A DNA stretch of 64,000 bases from Idiomarina sp. (GCA_020831965.1 JAFIFP010000007.1:248001-312000); one strand, 5' to 3'; counted from the first letter of the stretch, positions 1-12,177 are shown. The notes: generated from the sequence alone by a model not told the origin. Numbers and translations: made by a program.

Positions 1-1407
1 AAGCTCTACATTGTGCAGGCGCGGCCAGAAACCGTGCGGTCGAATGAGACGGGACAGAGCATTGAACGTTTCGCGCTCAAAGAGAAATCAGATGTGCTCG
101 CGACAGGGCGTGCTATCGGACAAAAGATTGGTCGAGGTGTTGCACGCGTCTTAGATTCAATTGAAGACATGGACCAAGTACAGCCCGGCGACGTACTTGT
201 TACTGATATGACGGATCCTGACTGGGAGCCGATCATGAAGCGGGCATCGGCCATAGTAACGAATCGAGGCGGCCGTACCTGCCATGCCGCCATTATTGCG
301 CGTGAATTGGGCATTCCAGCCGTTGTCGGTTGCGGTGATGCGACTGAGTTTGTGGCTGATGGCCAGCATGTCACGGTGTCATGTGCAGAGGGTGATGAAG
401 GCGTGATCTACCGTGGTTTGCTCGACTTTGAAGTGAGCCATTCTGAGATTGGTAGTATGCCGACATTGCCGTTGAAAATTATGATGAACGTCGGTAACCC
501 TGATCGCGCTTTTGATTTTGCTACGTTACCTCATGAAGGTGTCGGGCTTGCGCGACTGGAGTTCATTATCAATCGAATGATCGGCATTCATCCGCGCGCA
601 CTGCTTGAGTTCGACGACCAAACTGAAGAGATGCAAGCTGCTATTAAAGAGCAGATCGCCGGCTATCCCGATCCGGTAGAATTTTATATTCGTCGATTGG
701 TGGAAGGTATCGCGACTATTGGTGCGTCCTTTGCGCCTGAACGCGTCATAGTGCGCATGTCTGACTTTAAGTCCAACGAGTATGCTAACTTGCTCGGTGG
801 ACGTCGCTACGAGCCGGAGGAAGAGAATCCAATGCTCGGCTTCCGCGGAGCATCGCGTTACTTATCAAAAGACTTTGAGGCCTGTTTTGCACTCGAGTGT
901 GAAGCGATCAAGCGCGTCCGTAATGACATGGGGCTGACAAACGTCGAAATCATGATTCCATTCGTACGTACTTTAGACGAGGGACGTAAAGTGATCGAGT
1001 TATTGGCGAAGCATGGATTACGTCAAGGAGAGCATGGTTTGCGTGTGATCATGATGTGTGAGCTTCCTTCTAACGCTCTCTTAGCGGATAAGTTCCTCGA
1101 TATCTTCGACGGCTTTTCAATCGGTTCCAATGATCTCACTCAGCTCACATTGGGCTTGGATCGTGACTCAGGGTTGATAGCTCATTTGTTTGATGAGCGC
1201 GATCCAGCGGTGAAAGCTTTGTTAGAAATGGCTATTAAAACAGCTAAAGCGCGCGGTAAATACGTAGGTATTTGTGGCCAAGGACCATCTGATCATCCCG
1301 ATTTTGCCAAGTGGTTGGTGGAACAGGGGATCGATTCAGTTTCTTTGAATCCAGATACAGTCGTTGAAACTTGGACTTATCTTGCGAAGGAATTAAGTCA
1401 GCAGTAG
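1..1407 (+). CDS. ppsA: Phosphoenolpyruvate synthase, C-terminal part (5' end outside window)
   Basis: The reading frame is open from base 1 ([10 protein letters not shown]) and ends in TAG, giving 468 residues of a protein that is about 790 residues in E. coli. PEP synthase makes PEP, AMP and Pi from pyruvate, ATP and water in gluconeogenesis. The visible part begins at the end of the ATP-binding domain. It then has the mobile phosphohistidine domain with the motif [19 protein letters not shown] (His is the phosphorylated residue) and the C-terminal PEP/pyruvate-binding barrel, including [10 protein letters not shown], the cysteine-bearing MMCELPSNA and the C-terminal [11 protein letters not shown]. 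The next gene starts 9 bases downstream on the same strand, so the two are probably co-transcribed. The identification is firm; only the N-terminus is missing. Confidence 0.96.
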   Translation, partial: KLYIVQARPETVRSNETGQSIERFALKEKSDVLATGRAIGQKIGRGVARVLDSIEDMDQVQPGDVLVTDMTDPDWEPIMKRASAIVTNRGGRTCHAAIIARELGIPAVVGCGDATEFVADGQHVTVSCAEGDEGVIYRGLLDFEVSHSEIGSMPTLPLKIMMNVGNPDRAFDFATLPHEGVGLARLEFIINRMIGIHPRALLEFDDQTEEMQAAIKEQIAGYPDPVEFYIRRLVEGIATIGASFAPERVIVRMSDFKSNEYANLLGGRRYEPEEENPMLGFRGASRYLSKDFEACFALECEAIKRVRNDMGLTNVEIMIPFVRTLDEGRKVIELLAKHGLRQGEHGLRVIMMCELPSNALLADKFLDIFDGFSIGSNDLTQLTLGLDRDSGLIAHLFDERDPAVKALLEMAIKTAKARGKYVGICGQGPSDHPDFAKWLVEQGIDSVSLNPDTVVETWTYLAKELSQQ

Positions 1408-1416
1408 GGGAGTTGC

Positions 1417-4400
1417 ATGTCGACAGTATTACCGGTACTTGATGTTACGCCTGGCGTGCACTCGAAAACCCAACACTTTGTGAGTGCGCTTCGCACAGCC
1501 GGTTTTATTGGTGATCTGGACTTAAGTTACAGTGGCCGGCTAGTGGCGGCCACTGACAACAGTATTTATCAGCAATTACCTCAAGCAGTCATCTACCCAA
1601 AGGCACAGAATGATGTGGCCTTACTCATGCGTATTGCTGCGAAAGAGGAGTTCCAAGAGGTCGCCTTTGCGCCGCGCGGCGGCGGTACAGGAACCAACGG
1701 TCAGTCACTTACGCCTGGGATTGTTATCGATCTCAGTCGTTATCTTACCCGTATTTTGGAACTCAATCTGAAAGAAGGTTGGGTTCGGGTTGAAGCCGGT
1801 TTGGTGAAAGATGCGTTAAACGAGTTTTTAGCACCTCACGGTTATTTCTTCGCCCCAGACACTTCTACCAGTAATCGCGCGACCATTGGTGGCATGATTG
1901 CAACAGATGCATCGGGCCAAGGTTCGCTGGTATATGGCAAAACGAGTGATCATGTGCTTGGATTGCGCAGTTTTCTGACGACGGGTGTTTGTTTAGAGTC
2001 AACGCCTGTAACGCGTGCGGAAGCCGAAGAGTTAGCTCGTGAGGACTCAGTCATAGGGCGAATTTATCAACAAGTTATCGCAAGTTGTGTGAATCAACGG
2101 CAGGCAATTGAAGAAAAATTCCCACCTTTAAATCGCTTTCTGACCGGATACGACCTAAAGCATGCCTGGAATCCCCAGACCGACACTGTCGATATTTCGC
2201 GTTTACTAACAGGTGCCGAAGGTACTCTTGCCTTGGTTACTGAGGCAAAACTCAGTATTACGCCGATTCCACGCGAGAAAGTCTTAGTGAACGTTAAGTA
2301 TCAAGATTTTCAAGCGGCTTTACGACATGCGCCGTCAATTGTAAAAGCTAATGCAACTTCGGTGGAAACTATAGATAGCAAGGTTTTGAACCTTGCTCGA
2401 GAAGATATCATCTGGCACGAAGTTCGTGAGTTGCTCACGGATGTGGAAGGCTTTCGGATGGACGGTATCAATATGGTGGAATTTACTGCCATTGATGCTG
2501 ATGAGCTCAATTCGAAGCTTGCTGCGTTATGTGCGCAACTGGATCAAGATATTCAACAATGTCTTGGTGTCATTGGCTATCAAATTTGCCGGGATAACCC
2601 CAGTATTCAGCGTATTTACGCCATGCGCAAGAAAGCGGTGGGGTTGTTAGGTGCTACGAAAGGCCGACAAAAACCTGTCGCTTTCGTTGAGGATACCGCC
2701 GTACCACCGGAAAAGTTGGCGGATTTCATCGCCGAATTTCGCGCTTTACTCGATTCAGAAGGCTTGCATTACGGGATGTTTGGTCATGTGGACGCAGGAG
2801 TTCTGCATGTGCGGCCTGCGCTCGATCTCACCGAGGAAGTACAAGAGCAAACTGTCCGACGTCTTAGTGATCAAGTAGTTCAGTTAACCGCCAAGTACGG
2901 TGGCTTAATGTGGGGCGAGCACGGTAAGGGGTATCGCTCGGAATATGGACCAGAGTTTTTCGGAGAGCAGTTGTTCAGCGAGTTACGCAGGCTGAAGACT
3001 GTCTTTGATCCACTCAATCGACTCAATCCAGGTAAGATCTGTACGCCGATTGATTCAGCGGCGGAGCTCGTGTCGGTGGACGCGCGTAAACGGGGCTGGT
3101 TTGATCGACAAATTCCGATAGACACTCGTGAAACTTGGCAAGGTGCGATGGATTGCAATGGCAATGGTCTGTGTTTTAATTTTGATGTGCGCACCCCCAT
3201 GTGTCCCTCATATCGAGGCACTGGCGATCGACGCAACTCACCTAAAGGCCGAGCATCGCTACTTCGGGAGTGGCTTCGGTTAAATGCCGAGAGAAAACAT
3301 GATCTTTCGGTGGCACCGACACCCAGTTCACTGCCGGCTCGGTTTATTCGCTCAATAAGCAAACAAGCTGATTTTAGCCATGAAGTGCGGGCAGCAATGG
3401 ATTCTTGTCTGGCCTGCAAAGCGTGTACAACGCAATGTCCTGTCAGTGTAGATATTCCCAAGCAACGGAGTCGGTTCTATACGCACTATTACAGTCGTTA
3501 CATGCGGCCATTGAAGGATTATTTGGTTCGTGATGCAGAAGCCGTGCTACCCAAACTCGCGCGTTATCCAAGGCTTTCGAATATTCTGATCGGCAATCCG
3601 ATGAGCCGGTTTATCCAGCGTATTGCGGTGGGTTATGTTGACACCCCTGAGTTTGCAGTTCCGTCTCTGACTCAACGACTTAGAGAACGCCCTATGACAA
3701 CTTGGGCTGAGTTTGAAGGGCAACGTGCTGAACCCAATTTTGTTGCTGATGATTATGTTGTGATCATTCAGGACGCATTTACTCATTGTTTTGAACCAGA
3801 GCTTATCGAGGCAATGCTTGATCTGATTCATGTCGCCGGCAAGGTTGGTGTGGTGATGCCTTATCAGGTCAATGGCAAAGGAATGCATGTAAAAGGCTTT
3901 ATGCCAGAATTCAAGCAAGTGGCAGAACACATGGTCAGCCAGCTGCGACCGCTGAGCAATCAGGGGGTGCATCTGATTGGAGTCGATGCCGCGACGACGC
4001 TATGTTTTCGTGACGAGTACATCGAAGTTCTTGGCGATCGTGCCAAGGATCTTAACGTGAAATTACCTCATGAATGGCTACTTGAGCATCTGCCAGAGTT
4101 GTCAGGTGAGAATGAGGATGATTCCTCAAGCTATCGAATCCTGAGCCATTGTACCGAGCAAACAGCACTACCGAGCAGCAAAGCAGAATGGCAGACGGTT
4201 TTCAAGAAGGCTGGATTAGTGGCGCAATCTGTTGCAACGGGGTGTTGTGGAATGGCTGGAAGCTTTGGTCATGAAGCGGATCAACAAGCAACAAGTCGTC
4301 GCATATATGGACTGAACTGGGAAGCTGAGGTAAAAACACAAGGAAGTAGGGTACTTGCAACAGGTTTTTCATGTCGCTGCCAAGTGAAACGCTATAGTCA

Positions 4401-4458
4401 GGTTCAGGTTGTTCACCCACTTGAAATTCTGGCAGCGCGCTATCGTCAGACTGAATGA
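1417..4458 (+). CDS. ydiJ: YdiJ-type FAD/4Fe-4S D-2-hydroxyacid (D-2-hydroxyglutarate) dehydrogenase
   Basis: This 1013-residue protein matches the length of E. coli YdiJ (about 1018). The N-terminal third is an FAD-binding PCMH domain (PRGGGTGTNG near residues 87-96). A FAD-oxidase C-terminal domain follows, including GMFGHVDAGVLHVRP. Next come the YdiJ-specific segment beginning CNGNGLCFNFD and the Fe-S motif CLACKACTTQCPVSVDIPK. The last part is a CCG-type domain with CCGMAGSFGHE. YdiJ-family enzymes oxidise D-2-hydroxyacids, with D-2-hydroxyglutarate the best supported substrate, and pass electrons to the respiratory chain. The start has a good ribosome site (GGGGAG, 5 bases before ATG) and lies 9 bases after ppsA. 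The exact substrate here is inferred from the family. Confidence 0.9.
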   Translation: MSTVLPVLDVTPGVHSKTQHFVSALRTAGFIGDLDLSYSGRLVAATDNSIYQQLPQAVIYPKAQNDVALLMRIAAKEEFQEVAFAPRGGGTGTNGQSLTPGIVIDLSRYLTRILELNLKEGWVRVEAGLVKDALNEFLAPHGYFFAPDTSTSNRATIGGMIATDASGQGSLVYGKTSDHVLGLRSFLTTGVCLESTPVTRAEAEELAREDSVIGRIYQQVIASCVNQRQAIEEKFPPLNRFLTGYDLKHAWNPQTDTVDISRLLTGAEGTLALVTEAKLSITPIPREKVLVNVKYQDFQAALRHAPSIVKANATSVETIDSKVLNLAREDIIWHEVRELLTDVEGFRMDGINMVEFTAIDADELNSKLAALCAQLDQDIQQCLGVIGYQICRDNPSIQRIYAMRKKAVGLLGATKGRQKPVAFVEDTAVPPEKLADFIAEFRALLDSEGLHYGMFGHVDAGVLHVRPALDLTEEVQEQTVRRLSDQVVQLTAKYGGLMWGEHGKGYRSEYGPEFFGEQLFSELRRLKTVFDPLNRLNPGKICTPIDSAAELVSVDARKRGWFDRQIPIDTRETWQGAMDCNGNGLCFNFDVRTPMCPSYRGTGDRRNSPKGRASLLREWLRLNAERKHDLSVAPTPSSLPARFIRSISKQADFSHEVRAAMDSCLACKACTTQCPVSVDIPKQRSRFYTHYYSRYMRPLKDYLVRDAEAVLPKLARYPRLSNILIGNPMSRFIQRIAVGYVDTPEFAVPSLTQRLRERPMTTWAEFEGQRAEPNFVADDYVVIIQDAFTHCFEPELIEAMLDLIHVAGKVGVVMPYQVNGKGMHVKGFMPEFKQVAEHMVSQLRPLSNQGVHLIGVDAATTLCFRDEYIEVLGDRAKDLNVKLPHEWLLEHLPELSGENEDDSSSYRILSHCTEQTALPSSKAEWQTVFKKAGLVAQSVATGCCGMAGSFGHEADQQATSRRIYGLNWEAEVKTQGSRVLATGFSCRCQVKRYSQVQVVHPLEILAARYRQTE

Positions 4459-4477
4459 AGTTTTCAATTTTAGAAAC

Positions 4478-4508
4478 AAAAAAGCCAGTTCAGTGAACTG
4501 GCTTTTTG
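4478..4508. terminator. Bidirectional intrinsic terminator
   Basis: This is a perfect inverted repeat (arms 4479-4492 and 4494-4507). The GC core GCCAGTT/AACTGGC is flanked by A-runs on the left and T-runs on the right, so it can end transcription from both sides. It lies between the convergent ydiJ and leucine dehydrogenase genes. Confidence 0.9.
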
Positions 4509-4524
4509 ATTTATATGGTTCGAC

Positions 4525-5574
4525 TTATACGCGCTTTTCTGCAGCCTTGGCTGCTAGAATTTCACGTGCCATCTCGTCCGCAATTTCACCTGTTGGGCGA
4601 TCTTCCGCCGTTGCACGAGAGAAGATACGATCCAGTGTATTATAAATTCCACGTACACGGGCTGCAGTCTCTTCTCTGCTGAAGCTCGCGGCCTCAGAAC
4701 AGACATGAATTACGCCGCCAGCATTAATGACATAGTCTGGTGCATAAAGAATGCCCATGTCTTTTAAAATGCGGTCATGCTGAGGGGTAGCTAACTGGTT
4801 GTTAGCACTTCCTGCAATGACTTTGGCTTTGATGCGTTTTAAAGTATCGTCATTTACCGTCGCACCCAATGCACAAGGTGCATAAATATCGCAATCAACG
4901 TCGCAGATCTCGTCGATGCTAACGGCAGTCGCACCAAGTTTGCTAACCGCACGATCAACGCTATCTTGGTTGACGTCACAGACGAATAACTCAGCACCGT
5001 CTTTGGCGAGATATTCAGCGAAATCGTAACCGACAGCGCCGAGGCCTTGAACCGCTACTTTTAGACCTTTCAGCTCTTCGGAACCAAAGGCATGCTTTGC
5101 TGCGGCTTTAACGCCTAGATAAGTGCCGAGGGCGGTGTGTGGCGAAGGGTCGCCAGCTTTGCCTTCAGTACCGGCGACAAAGCGAGTCTGACTGGCAACG
5201 ATTTCAATGTCGGAAGTTCGAATGTTCACGTCTTCAGCGGTAATATATTTACCACCAAGTGAGTCTACAAAGCGGCCATAAGCTTTAAATAATGCGTCAC
5301 TCTTTTGGGTTTTCGCATCACCAATGATGACCGCTTTTCCGCCACCCAAAGGCAAGCCTGCGAGTGCGCTCTTATAGGTCATACCGCGCGAGAGGCGTAA
5401 GACGTCGGTCAACGCTTCTGAAGAGCTCGCGTAGTTCCACATACGTGTGCCGCCCAGAGAGGGACCCATAGTCGTGTCATGTACGGCAATAATGGCTTTC
5501 AGACCACTCGCTTGATCGTGACAGAATACGACTTCTTCGTGATTATCAAACTCTTTGTGTTCGAACAGGGACAT
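4525..5574 (-). CDS. Leucine dehydrogenase (Glu/Leu/Phe/Val dehydrogenase family)
   Basis: The 349-residue protein belongs to the NAD-dependent branched-chain amino acid dehydrogenases, which reversibly deaminate leucine, valine and isoleucine to 2-oxo acids. Visible signatures are LGGTRMW, the glycine-rich catalytic lysine motif LPLGGGKAVIIGD (about residue 80), AEDVNIRTSDIE, and the Rossmann NAD motif GLGAVGYDFAEYLA in the C-terminal half. The frame extends 35 codons further upstream, but the ATG at 5574 is chosen. MSLFEHKEFDNHE is the family N-terminus, and AAGGG precedes it by about 9 bases. The gene faces ydiJ across a shared terminator. Leucine is the most likely substrate, but valine dehydrogenase activity cannot be excluded from sequence. 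Confidence 0.9.
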   Translation of the reverse strand: MSLFEHKEFDNHEEVVFCHDQASGLKAIIAVHDTTMGPSLGGTRMWNYASSSEALTDVLRLSRGMTYKSALAGLPLGGGKAVIIGDAKTQKSDALFKAYGRFVDSLGGKYITAEDVNIRTSDIEIVASQTRFVAGTEGKAGDPSPHTALGTYLGVKAAAKHAFGSEELKGLKVAVQGLGAVGYDFAEYLAKDGAELFVCDVNQDSVDRAVSKLGATAVSIDEICDVDCDIYAPCALGATVNDDTLKRIKAKVIAGSANNQLATPQHDRILKDMGILYAPDYVINAGGVIHVCSEAASFSREETAARVRGIYNTLDRIFSRATAEDRPTGEIADEMAREILAAKAAEKRV

Positions 5575-5822
5575 GAAATTAACCCTTTTAGTTGTCCTAA
5601 AAACGCTGCGTAAACTACCACTTTGCGTACATAAGTACCAGTGAGAGGTAGATAAAAATTCGCTGATCGTACCTGCCAAGTCAGCAACTCTAGTTTACAG
5701 TGATGGATAACTCGCTGATTCCAACCTAAATCGAATTTGCAGCGTGACGTTACAACGGATTCCCTGAATCCGCGGGCGATGATAAACTCTATTTTTTACA
5801 ATAATTATAGAAGTAGACAATC
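5575..5822. other. Divergent intergenic region with a palindrome
   Basis: These 248 bases separate the leucine dehydrogenase gene (leftward) from the small gene at 5823 (rightward) and must hold both promoters. The clearest structure is the inverted repeat CGGATTC-CCT-GAATCCG at 5756-5772, with 7-base arms. An AT-rich stretch (5789-5810) just before the rightward gene could supply a -10 element, but I see no convincing -35/-10 pair. Confidence 0.4.
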
Positions 5823-6245
5823 ATGGACAATGAACAACCACTGACAGAAGAGCAACGTGCGGAATGGGTTCGTGAACAATTCCAAGCTGCCAATGCTTAC
5901 CTCTCTGAGCGCGGTATTCTTACGGAGCGTGTGCTCACTAAAGAAAGTAGATATCTCGCTCCAGTCGTCGCGCTCTGGAAATTTTCTGTGCAAGGTACTA
6001 CTGAGAAAGTTTGGGCAATTTCGGGTAGTGTTCCGTCTGACCATATCGAAGCAACTGCAGCTAGCAATGCACGGGAAGCACTGAAGTACTTCTGCATGCG
6101 CTGGCAAATGCGAGCATTTCAGATTGAAACCGCTGAGCCGCCGGCAGACGCCACTCAACAAGACTTTGCTCGTATCTTGGTGCGTTCTGCCGAAGGTTTA
6201 ATGCCTTTAGTTGAGCAAGAAGATATCTGGACTGAGCAAGCTTAG
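5823..6245 (+). CDS. Small conserved protein of unknown function (DUF4826-like)
   Basis: This is a 140-residue acidic soluble protein with no signal peptide or membrane segment. It opens with a charged helix (LTEEQRAEWVREQFQ), followed by a mixed region containing LWKFSVQG and KVWAISGSVPSDHI, then a helix (NAREALKYFCMRWQ). It ends in an acidic tail. From memory this resembles the small proteins annotated as DUF4826 in Alteromonadales, but I cannot confirm that without a profile search. It stands alone on the plus strand, and its stop overlaps by 3 bases the stop of the convergent roxA gene. No function can be assigned. Confidence 0.7.
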   Translation: MDNEQPLTEEQRAEWVREQFQAANAYLSERGILTERVLTKESRYLAPVVALWKFSVQGTTEKVWAISGSVPSDHIEATAASNAREALKYFCMRWQMRAFQIETAEPPADATQQDFARILVRSAEGLMPLVEQEDIWTEQA

Positions 6246-7420
6246 TCTTCTGCTTCGATGGACTCTTCGTTTTCGACCAGAAACCCTTCGTTGACGAGCC
6301 AGAGTGTTAGCGTGCGCGCAGCTTCAGAGCTTTGACTGAGTGAGCCAACGACTTGTGCCGACACATTCTCTGATTGACGAATTAAATGGTCAATCAATGT
6401 GAGTGTGTCGGTATCGGTCTCAAAGCGTTGCCCTTGAACATACGCAATAACACCGTGTGGCTCGTCGACGGTGAGTAACCTCAATCCTGGCACCGTCACA
6501 AGCTCTGTGACTTGGTTCAGCCACAAGGTCAAAGACGCTTCAGTAAATGGCTTATTGGGCCAGAACTGCAGTGGTGGCCGAGGGTTTTGAGACAAACTCG
6601 TCGCACAAAGGCGACGTATGATTGTTGGGTCAGCGAGCGCGTCCTGAAGAAGCTTTCGAAATCCATCGATAGACGTATCTGTTAAATGCCAAGGCGCAAC
6701 CTTCGCCTGCGATTGCAAAGACGCCGCACTGTCTCGATATCGCTGACCAAGCAAGTTCTGATCAATCGCAAGATCCGCAAGACTCGATAGCAACTCACTC
6801 TGACTCGGCGCGCGGAAGCCGACGGAGTAGTTGAGTGACGCGGTTAAACTCTCGCCTGCATGAGGATGATTTGCTGGAATGTACAGCATGTCACCCGGCT
6901 CGAGTACTTCATCAATAACTGCTGAAAACCCACGAATCTGCTTGAGTTCTGGATGGGGGAGATAGGTTTCAAATTCACCGGGTAAACCCACTTGCCAGCG
7001 GCGCTGTCCTTGTCCCTGAATAATAAAGACATCATATTGATCAAGATGAGCTCCAACGCCTCCCTTCGGAACCGAATAGCTCACCATCAAGTCGTCGATA
7101 CGCCAAGCAGGAAGAAAGAAGAACTGCTGTAACAAGGCTCGAGCAGGCGGAAAATGCTCGTTGACCGCTTGTACCAATAAACTCCAATGACTTTCATTCA
7201 AATGCTCAAAGCTTTGAAACGGACCGTGCTGCACTTGCCATCGTCCGCGGTTACAAGACACGATCCGAGAGTCAACACCATCTTCCATCGCGATACCGGC
7301 AAGTTCATCCGGGCTGATGGGGTCCACGAACTTCGGGAACACCTGACGAAAGACGGCAGGGCGTTGTTGCCAAGTGTCCTCAATGAACGCCTTAGCGTCG
7401 AAGTTCGTGAGTTGATTCAT
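6242..7420 (-). CDS. roxA: Ribosomal protein L16 arginine 3-hydroxylase (RoxA/YcfD-like JmjC cupin oxygenase)
   Basis: The 392-residue protein is close to E. coli YcfD (373). These are Fe(II)/2-oxoglutarate oxygenases that hydroxylate an arginine of ribosomal protein L16. The N-terminal half holds the JmjC/cupin core. The iron ligands are seen as the H-x-D pair in GVGAHLDQYDVF and the distal histidine in YIPANHPHAGESL. The sequence YSVGFRAPS follows and matches the family. The C-terminal part is the winged-helix/dimerisation region. The gene lies 9 bases downstream of purB on the same strand, at the end of the mnmA-hflD-purB-roxA run, which ties it to translation-related functions. The substrate is inferred from the family. 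Confidence 0.88.
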   Translation of the reverse strand: MNQLTNFDAKAFIEDTWQQRPAVFRQVFPKFVDPISPDELAGIAMEDGVDSRIVSCNRGRWQVQHGPFQSFEHLNESHWSLLVQAVNEHFPPARALLQQFFFLPAWRIDDLMVSYSVPKGGVGAHLDQYDVFIIQGQGQRRWQVGLPGEFETYLPHPELKQIRGFSAVIDEVLEPGDMLYIPANHPHAGESLTASLNYSVGFRAPSQSELLSSLADLAIDQNLLGQRYRDSAASLQSQAKVAPWHLTDTSIDGFRKLLQDALADPTIIRRLCATSLSQNPRPPLQFWPNKPFTEASLTLWLNQVTELVTVPGLRLLTVDEPHGVIAYVQGQRFETDTDTLTLIDHLIRQSENVSAQVVGSLSQSSEAARTLTLWLVNEGFLVENEESIEAED

Positions 7421-7429
7421 GGTGTGATC

Positions 7430-9467
<2,038 letters not shown>

Positions 9468-9471
<4 letters not shown>

Positions 9472-10583
9472 AAGGCCACCTCAAAGTCTGTGATACGTTG
9501 TTCGATGATGGCGCCGCCTAGGCACACTTCACCAAGATAGAACACGGCTGATTGTCCGGGCGTCACGGCTGGAACAGGTGAGTCAAAGAGCACCTCCAGT
9601 CGGCCGTCGGCTTGGGGCGACACTGTGCAGGGAATGTCCTCTTGGCGATAACGTGTTTTCACCATGCACTTTAGCGGCTGCTTGAGGTCAACGCGGTCAA
9701 CCCAATGAATCTGGCCTGCAACTAAACCTTTGGAGAATAGCCGAGGATGCTGACTTCCTTGAGCTACAATCAAATGGTTCTTCTCCACGTCTTTATCAAC
9801 CACATACCAAGGCTCGTTACCGGCATCTGCCATGCCTCCAATATGCAGGCCTTTACGCTGTCCTATGGTGTGATACATCAAACCCTCATGTTCGCCAATG
9901 ACCTGACCATCCACAGTGACGATTGGACCCGGTTGGGCGGGCAGGTATTGTTGCAAAAAGTCTTTGAATTTACGCTCACCAATAAAGCAAATCCCAGTTG
10001 AGTCTTTCTTGTTAGCCGTTACAAGATCTTGCGCTTCGGCTATTCGTCTCACTTCGGGTTTCTCGAGCGAGCCTACTGGAAATAGCGTTTGTGCGACTTG
10101 GTCGTGGCTAAGCGGATAGAGGAAGTAACTTTGATCTTTATTGGTGTCTCGACCCCGCAGGAGCTCGAACTTACCGTTCGATTCGCGTTTTTGACAGTAA
10201 TGACCAGTGGCAATGTAGTCCGCTCCCAATACTTCGGCGGCGAACTCAAGAAAGGCCTTAAATTTAATCTCTTTGTTGCACATGATGTCAGGGTTTGGCG
10301 TACGCCCAGCACGATATTCAACGAGGAAGTGCTCGAAGACATGATCCCAATATTCTGCTGCGAAGTTTACGGTATGTAGATGAATTCCGAGTTTGTCACA
10401 AACTGCTTGCGCGTCTTCCAGATCAGTGGCTGCTGCGCAATACTCATCGGTATCATCCTCTTCCCAGTTTTTCATGAAGAGGCCTTCCACTTGGTAGCCT
10501 TGTTGCAACAAAAGCCAGGCCGACACGGATGAGTCGACGCCACCTGACATACCAACGATTACACGAGGTGCTGATTTGTCCAT
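9468..10583 (-). CDS. mnmA: tRNA-specific 2-thiouridylase MnmA
   Basis: The 371-residue protein catalyses 2-thiolation of U34 in tRNA-Lys, -Glu and -Gln using ATP and sulfur relayed by the TusABCDE proteins. The N-terminus has the PP-loop [15 protein letters not shown]. The two active cysteines are in [12 protein letters not shown] and [13 protein letters not shown]. The latter is followed by QYLPAQPG and the central [13 protein letters not shown], all diagnostic of MnmA. The C-terminal beta-barrel ends near [10 protein letters not shown]. It is the first gene of the run mnmA-hflD-purB-roxA and overlaps hflD by 4 bases. Confidence 0.97.
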
Positions 10584-10684
10584 GCTCTTCCTAAACAGAG
10601 TGATTGCGATTCGTATCCATGCAGCGGACGCTGTCGACGCTGTGGAAACCAGTAAAGATGAGTATTAAGTTGGCGCGGATTCTA

Positions 10685-11338
10685 TCATTTTTTCGTGACG
10701 TCGAGAAGTGAGAAATCCTCGATAGAGTCGCTGAGATCACGGATTTCACCGGGTGCGAGGCCATTGAGTTGAAAGGGGCCTATGCTGGCACGAATCAGGC
10801 GTAAGGTGGGGTGATTAACGGCGGCGGTCATTCGTCGCACTTGACGATTCTTACCTTCATGAATAGTGAGTTCAAGCCAAGTATCGCGTATACTCTTGCG
10901 TATACGCACTGGGGGATCTCGCTCCCACAATCCATTGGGTTCCTCAATAACTGTAACGGTAGCAGGACGCGTGCGTCCGTCAGATAAGGTAACGCCATCA
11001 CGAAGCTGCTTCAGGGCTTGCTCAGTCGGCTCACCCTCAACCAGTACCCAATAAGTCTTCGGGAGTTTGTGTTCTGGGTCGGTCAGCCGCGCTTGCAGTT
11101 TCCCATAGTTAGTCAATAACAATAGGCCTTCACTATCTTTATCTAATCGCCCTGCGGGATAGATATCTGCTTCACTCACAAAGTTCGCAAGCGTGATGTC
11201 ATCCGCCTCTCCGGTAAACTGGCAAAGGGTATTGAAAGGCTTATTCAGTGCAATCAGTCTTATGCTACTGGGAGTAGGTCGGCGCTTTTGTTGTCGCTGT
11301 CGCGACGGGCGACGCTGAATATTTGAGTGATTTCGCAA
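10685..11338 (-). CDS. rluE: 23S rRNA pseudouridine(2457) synthase RluE
   Basis: This is a RsuA/RluB/E/F-family pseudouridine synthase that isomerises a uridine in the peptidyl-transferase region of 23S rRNA. The catalytic-Asp motif AGRLDKDSEGLLLLTN is present, with KPFNTLCQF at the start of the domain and the family C-terminal motif EGKNRQVRRMTAAVNHPTLRL. There is no S4 domain; instead there is a short basic N-terminus, as in RluE. No ATG exists in frame. I choose TTG at 11338, which has GAGGA 8 bases upstream and gives 217 residues. The more upstream TTG at 11353 overlaps that ribosome site and is less likely. Confidence 0.9.
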   Translation of the reverse strand: MRNHSNIQRRPSRQRQQKRRPTPSSIRLIALNKPFNTLCQFTGEADDITLANFVSEADIYPAGRLDKDSEGLLLLTNYGKLQARLTDPEHKLPKTYWVLVEGEPTEQALKQLRDGVTLSDGRTRPATVTVIEEPNGLWERDPPVRIRKSIRDTWLELTIHEGKNRQVRRMTAAVNHPTLRLIRASIGPFQLNGLAPGEIRDLSDSIEDFSLLDVTKK

Positions 11339-11409
11339 TCGGGGGATCCTCAAAACAAAGATTATTTCAGGTACAATAGGAGCATAACTAGTTTGTACGG
11401 AATTTCATA

Positions 11410-12177
11410 ATGAACGAACCGTCTTATTCAGACCGTAAACGCATAGGCGGAAGTCCGCAAGCGGCATTGAGTAATAGTTTCAAGTTAGACACCGGGGCCA
11501 TTCTTAAAGAAGCATGGGAGAAGTCGCAGGCGAATCGTTGGCCGCTTCTGCAAGGTGCGCTAGTGGCATTTGCGATTGCATTTTTGGTAGCGCTGGTAAT
11601 TTTTTCCTTCGCCTCAGAGGGCTCCGAAGAAACCACAATGCTGTTGACCTTGTTTGTTTTGCAAGCGATTGTCGTGCCACCTTTTATTGCGGCACTTAAT
11701 GTGATGGGGATCCAAAGGTCAGTAGGACGAGACATCAAATCTTCAGATGTTTTTATGTTCTGGCGCAATCCATGGGCTCTCTTAACCGCTAATATTTTTG
11801 CGTTAATTATTGTTGGTATTGGTCAGTTCTTGGCAAGTGTACCGATACTCACGATGATTTGGTCCTTGGTATTTCAAGCCGCATTTTCTTTCGTTCTACC
11901 ACTTGTTGCATTCGATGCGCTTGGTCCATTTCGTGCCATTCATGTTTCAGCCTTAGTCGTATTCCGACGGTTGTTGCAGTTCCTTCTGATCTACGGCGTC
12001 ATGCTCGGTTTATTTCTGTTGGCCTTGATTCCTTTTGGGTTAGGACTAATCTGGATTATACCGATGTTTTACACATTGAAAGGGATTCTATATCGTGAAA
12101 TCTTCGGTGTTGAAGCTGACTCGGTGGTTGTGAGCGAGTCATCGAATCATGATGATAGTGATAACTTTACAGCTTAG
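11410..12177 (+). CDS. Polytopic inner-membrane protein of unknown function
   Basis: The protein has 255 residues. A hydrophilic N-terminus of about 45 residues is followed by six likely membrane helices, roughly at residues 46-68, 76-98, 120-140, 143-165, 178-198 and 202-225. The tail is acidic and serine-rich (SESSNHDDSDNF). It resembles the uncharacterised membrane proteins that commonly occur in Alteromonadales and shows no transporter or enzyme motif. It is transcribed divergently from rluE, and a TACAAT at 11371 may be its -10 element. The Bax-like gene follows 55 bases later on the same strand. I do not recognise a specific family. Confidence 0.75.
   Translation: MNEPSYSDRKRIGGSPQAALSNSFKLDTGAILKEAWEKSQANRWPLLQGALVAFAIAFLVALVIFSFASEGSEETTMLLTLFVLQAIVVPPFIAALNVMGIQRSVGRDIKSSDVFMFWRNPWALLTANIFALIIVGIGQFLASVPILTMIWSLVFQAAFSFVLPLVAFDALGPFRAIHVSALVVFRRLLQFLLIYGVMLGLFLLALIPFGLGLIWIIPMFYTLKGILYREIFGVEADSVVVSESSNHDDSDNFTA

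Noticed and set aside
2880-3461. 193-codon open frame antisense to ydiJ
   Set aside because: It lies wholly within a well-identified gene, has no ribosome site and no recognisable domain.
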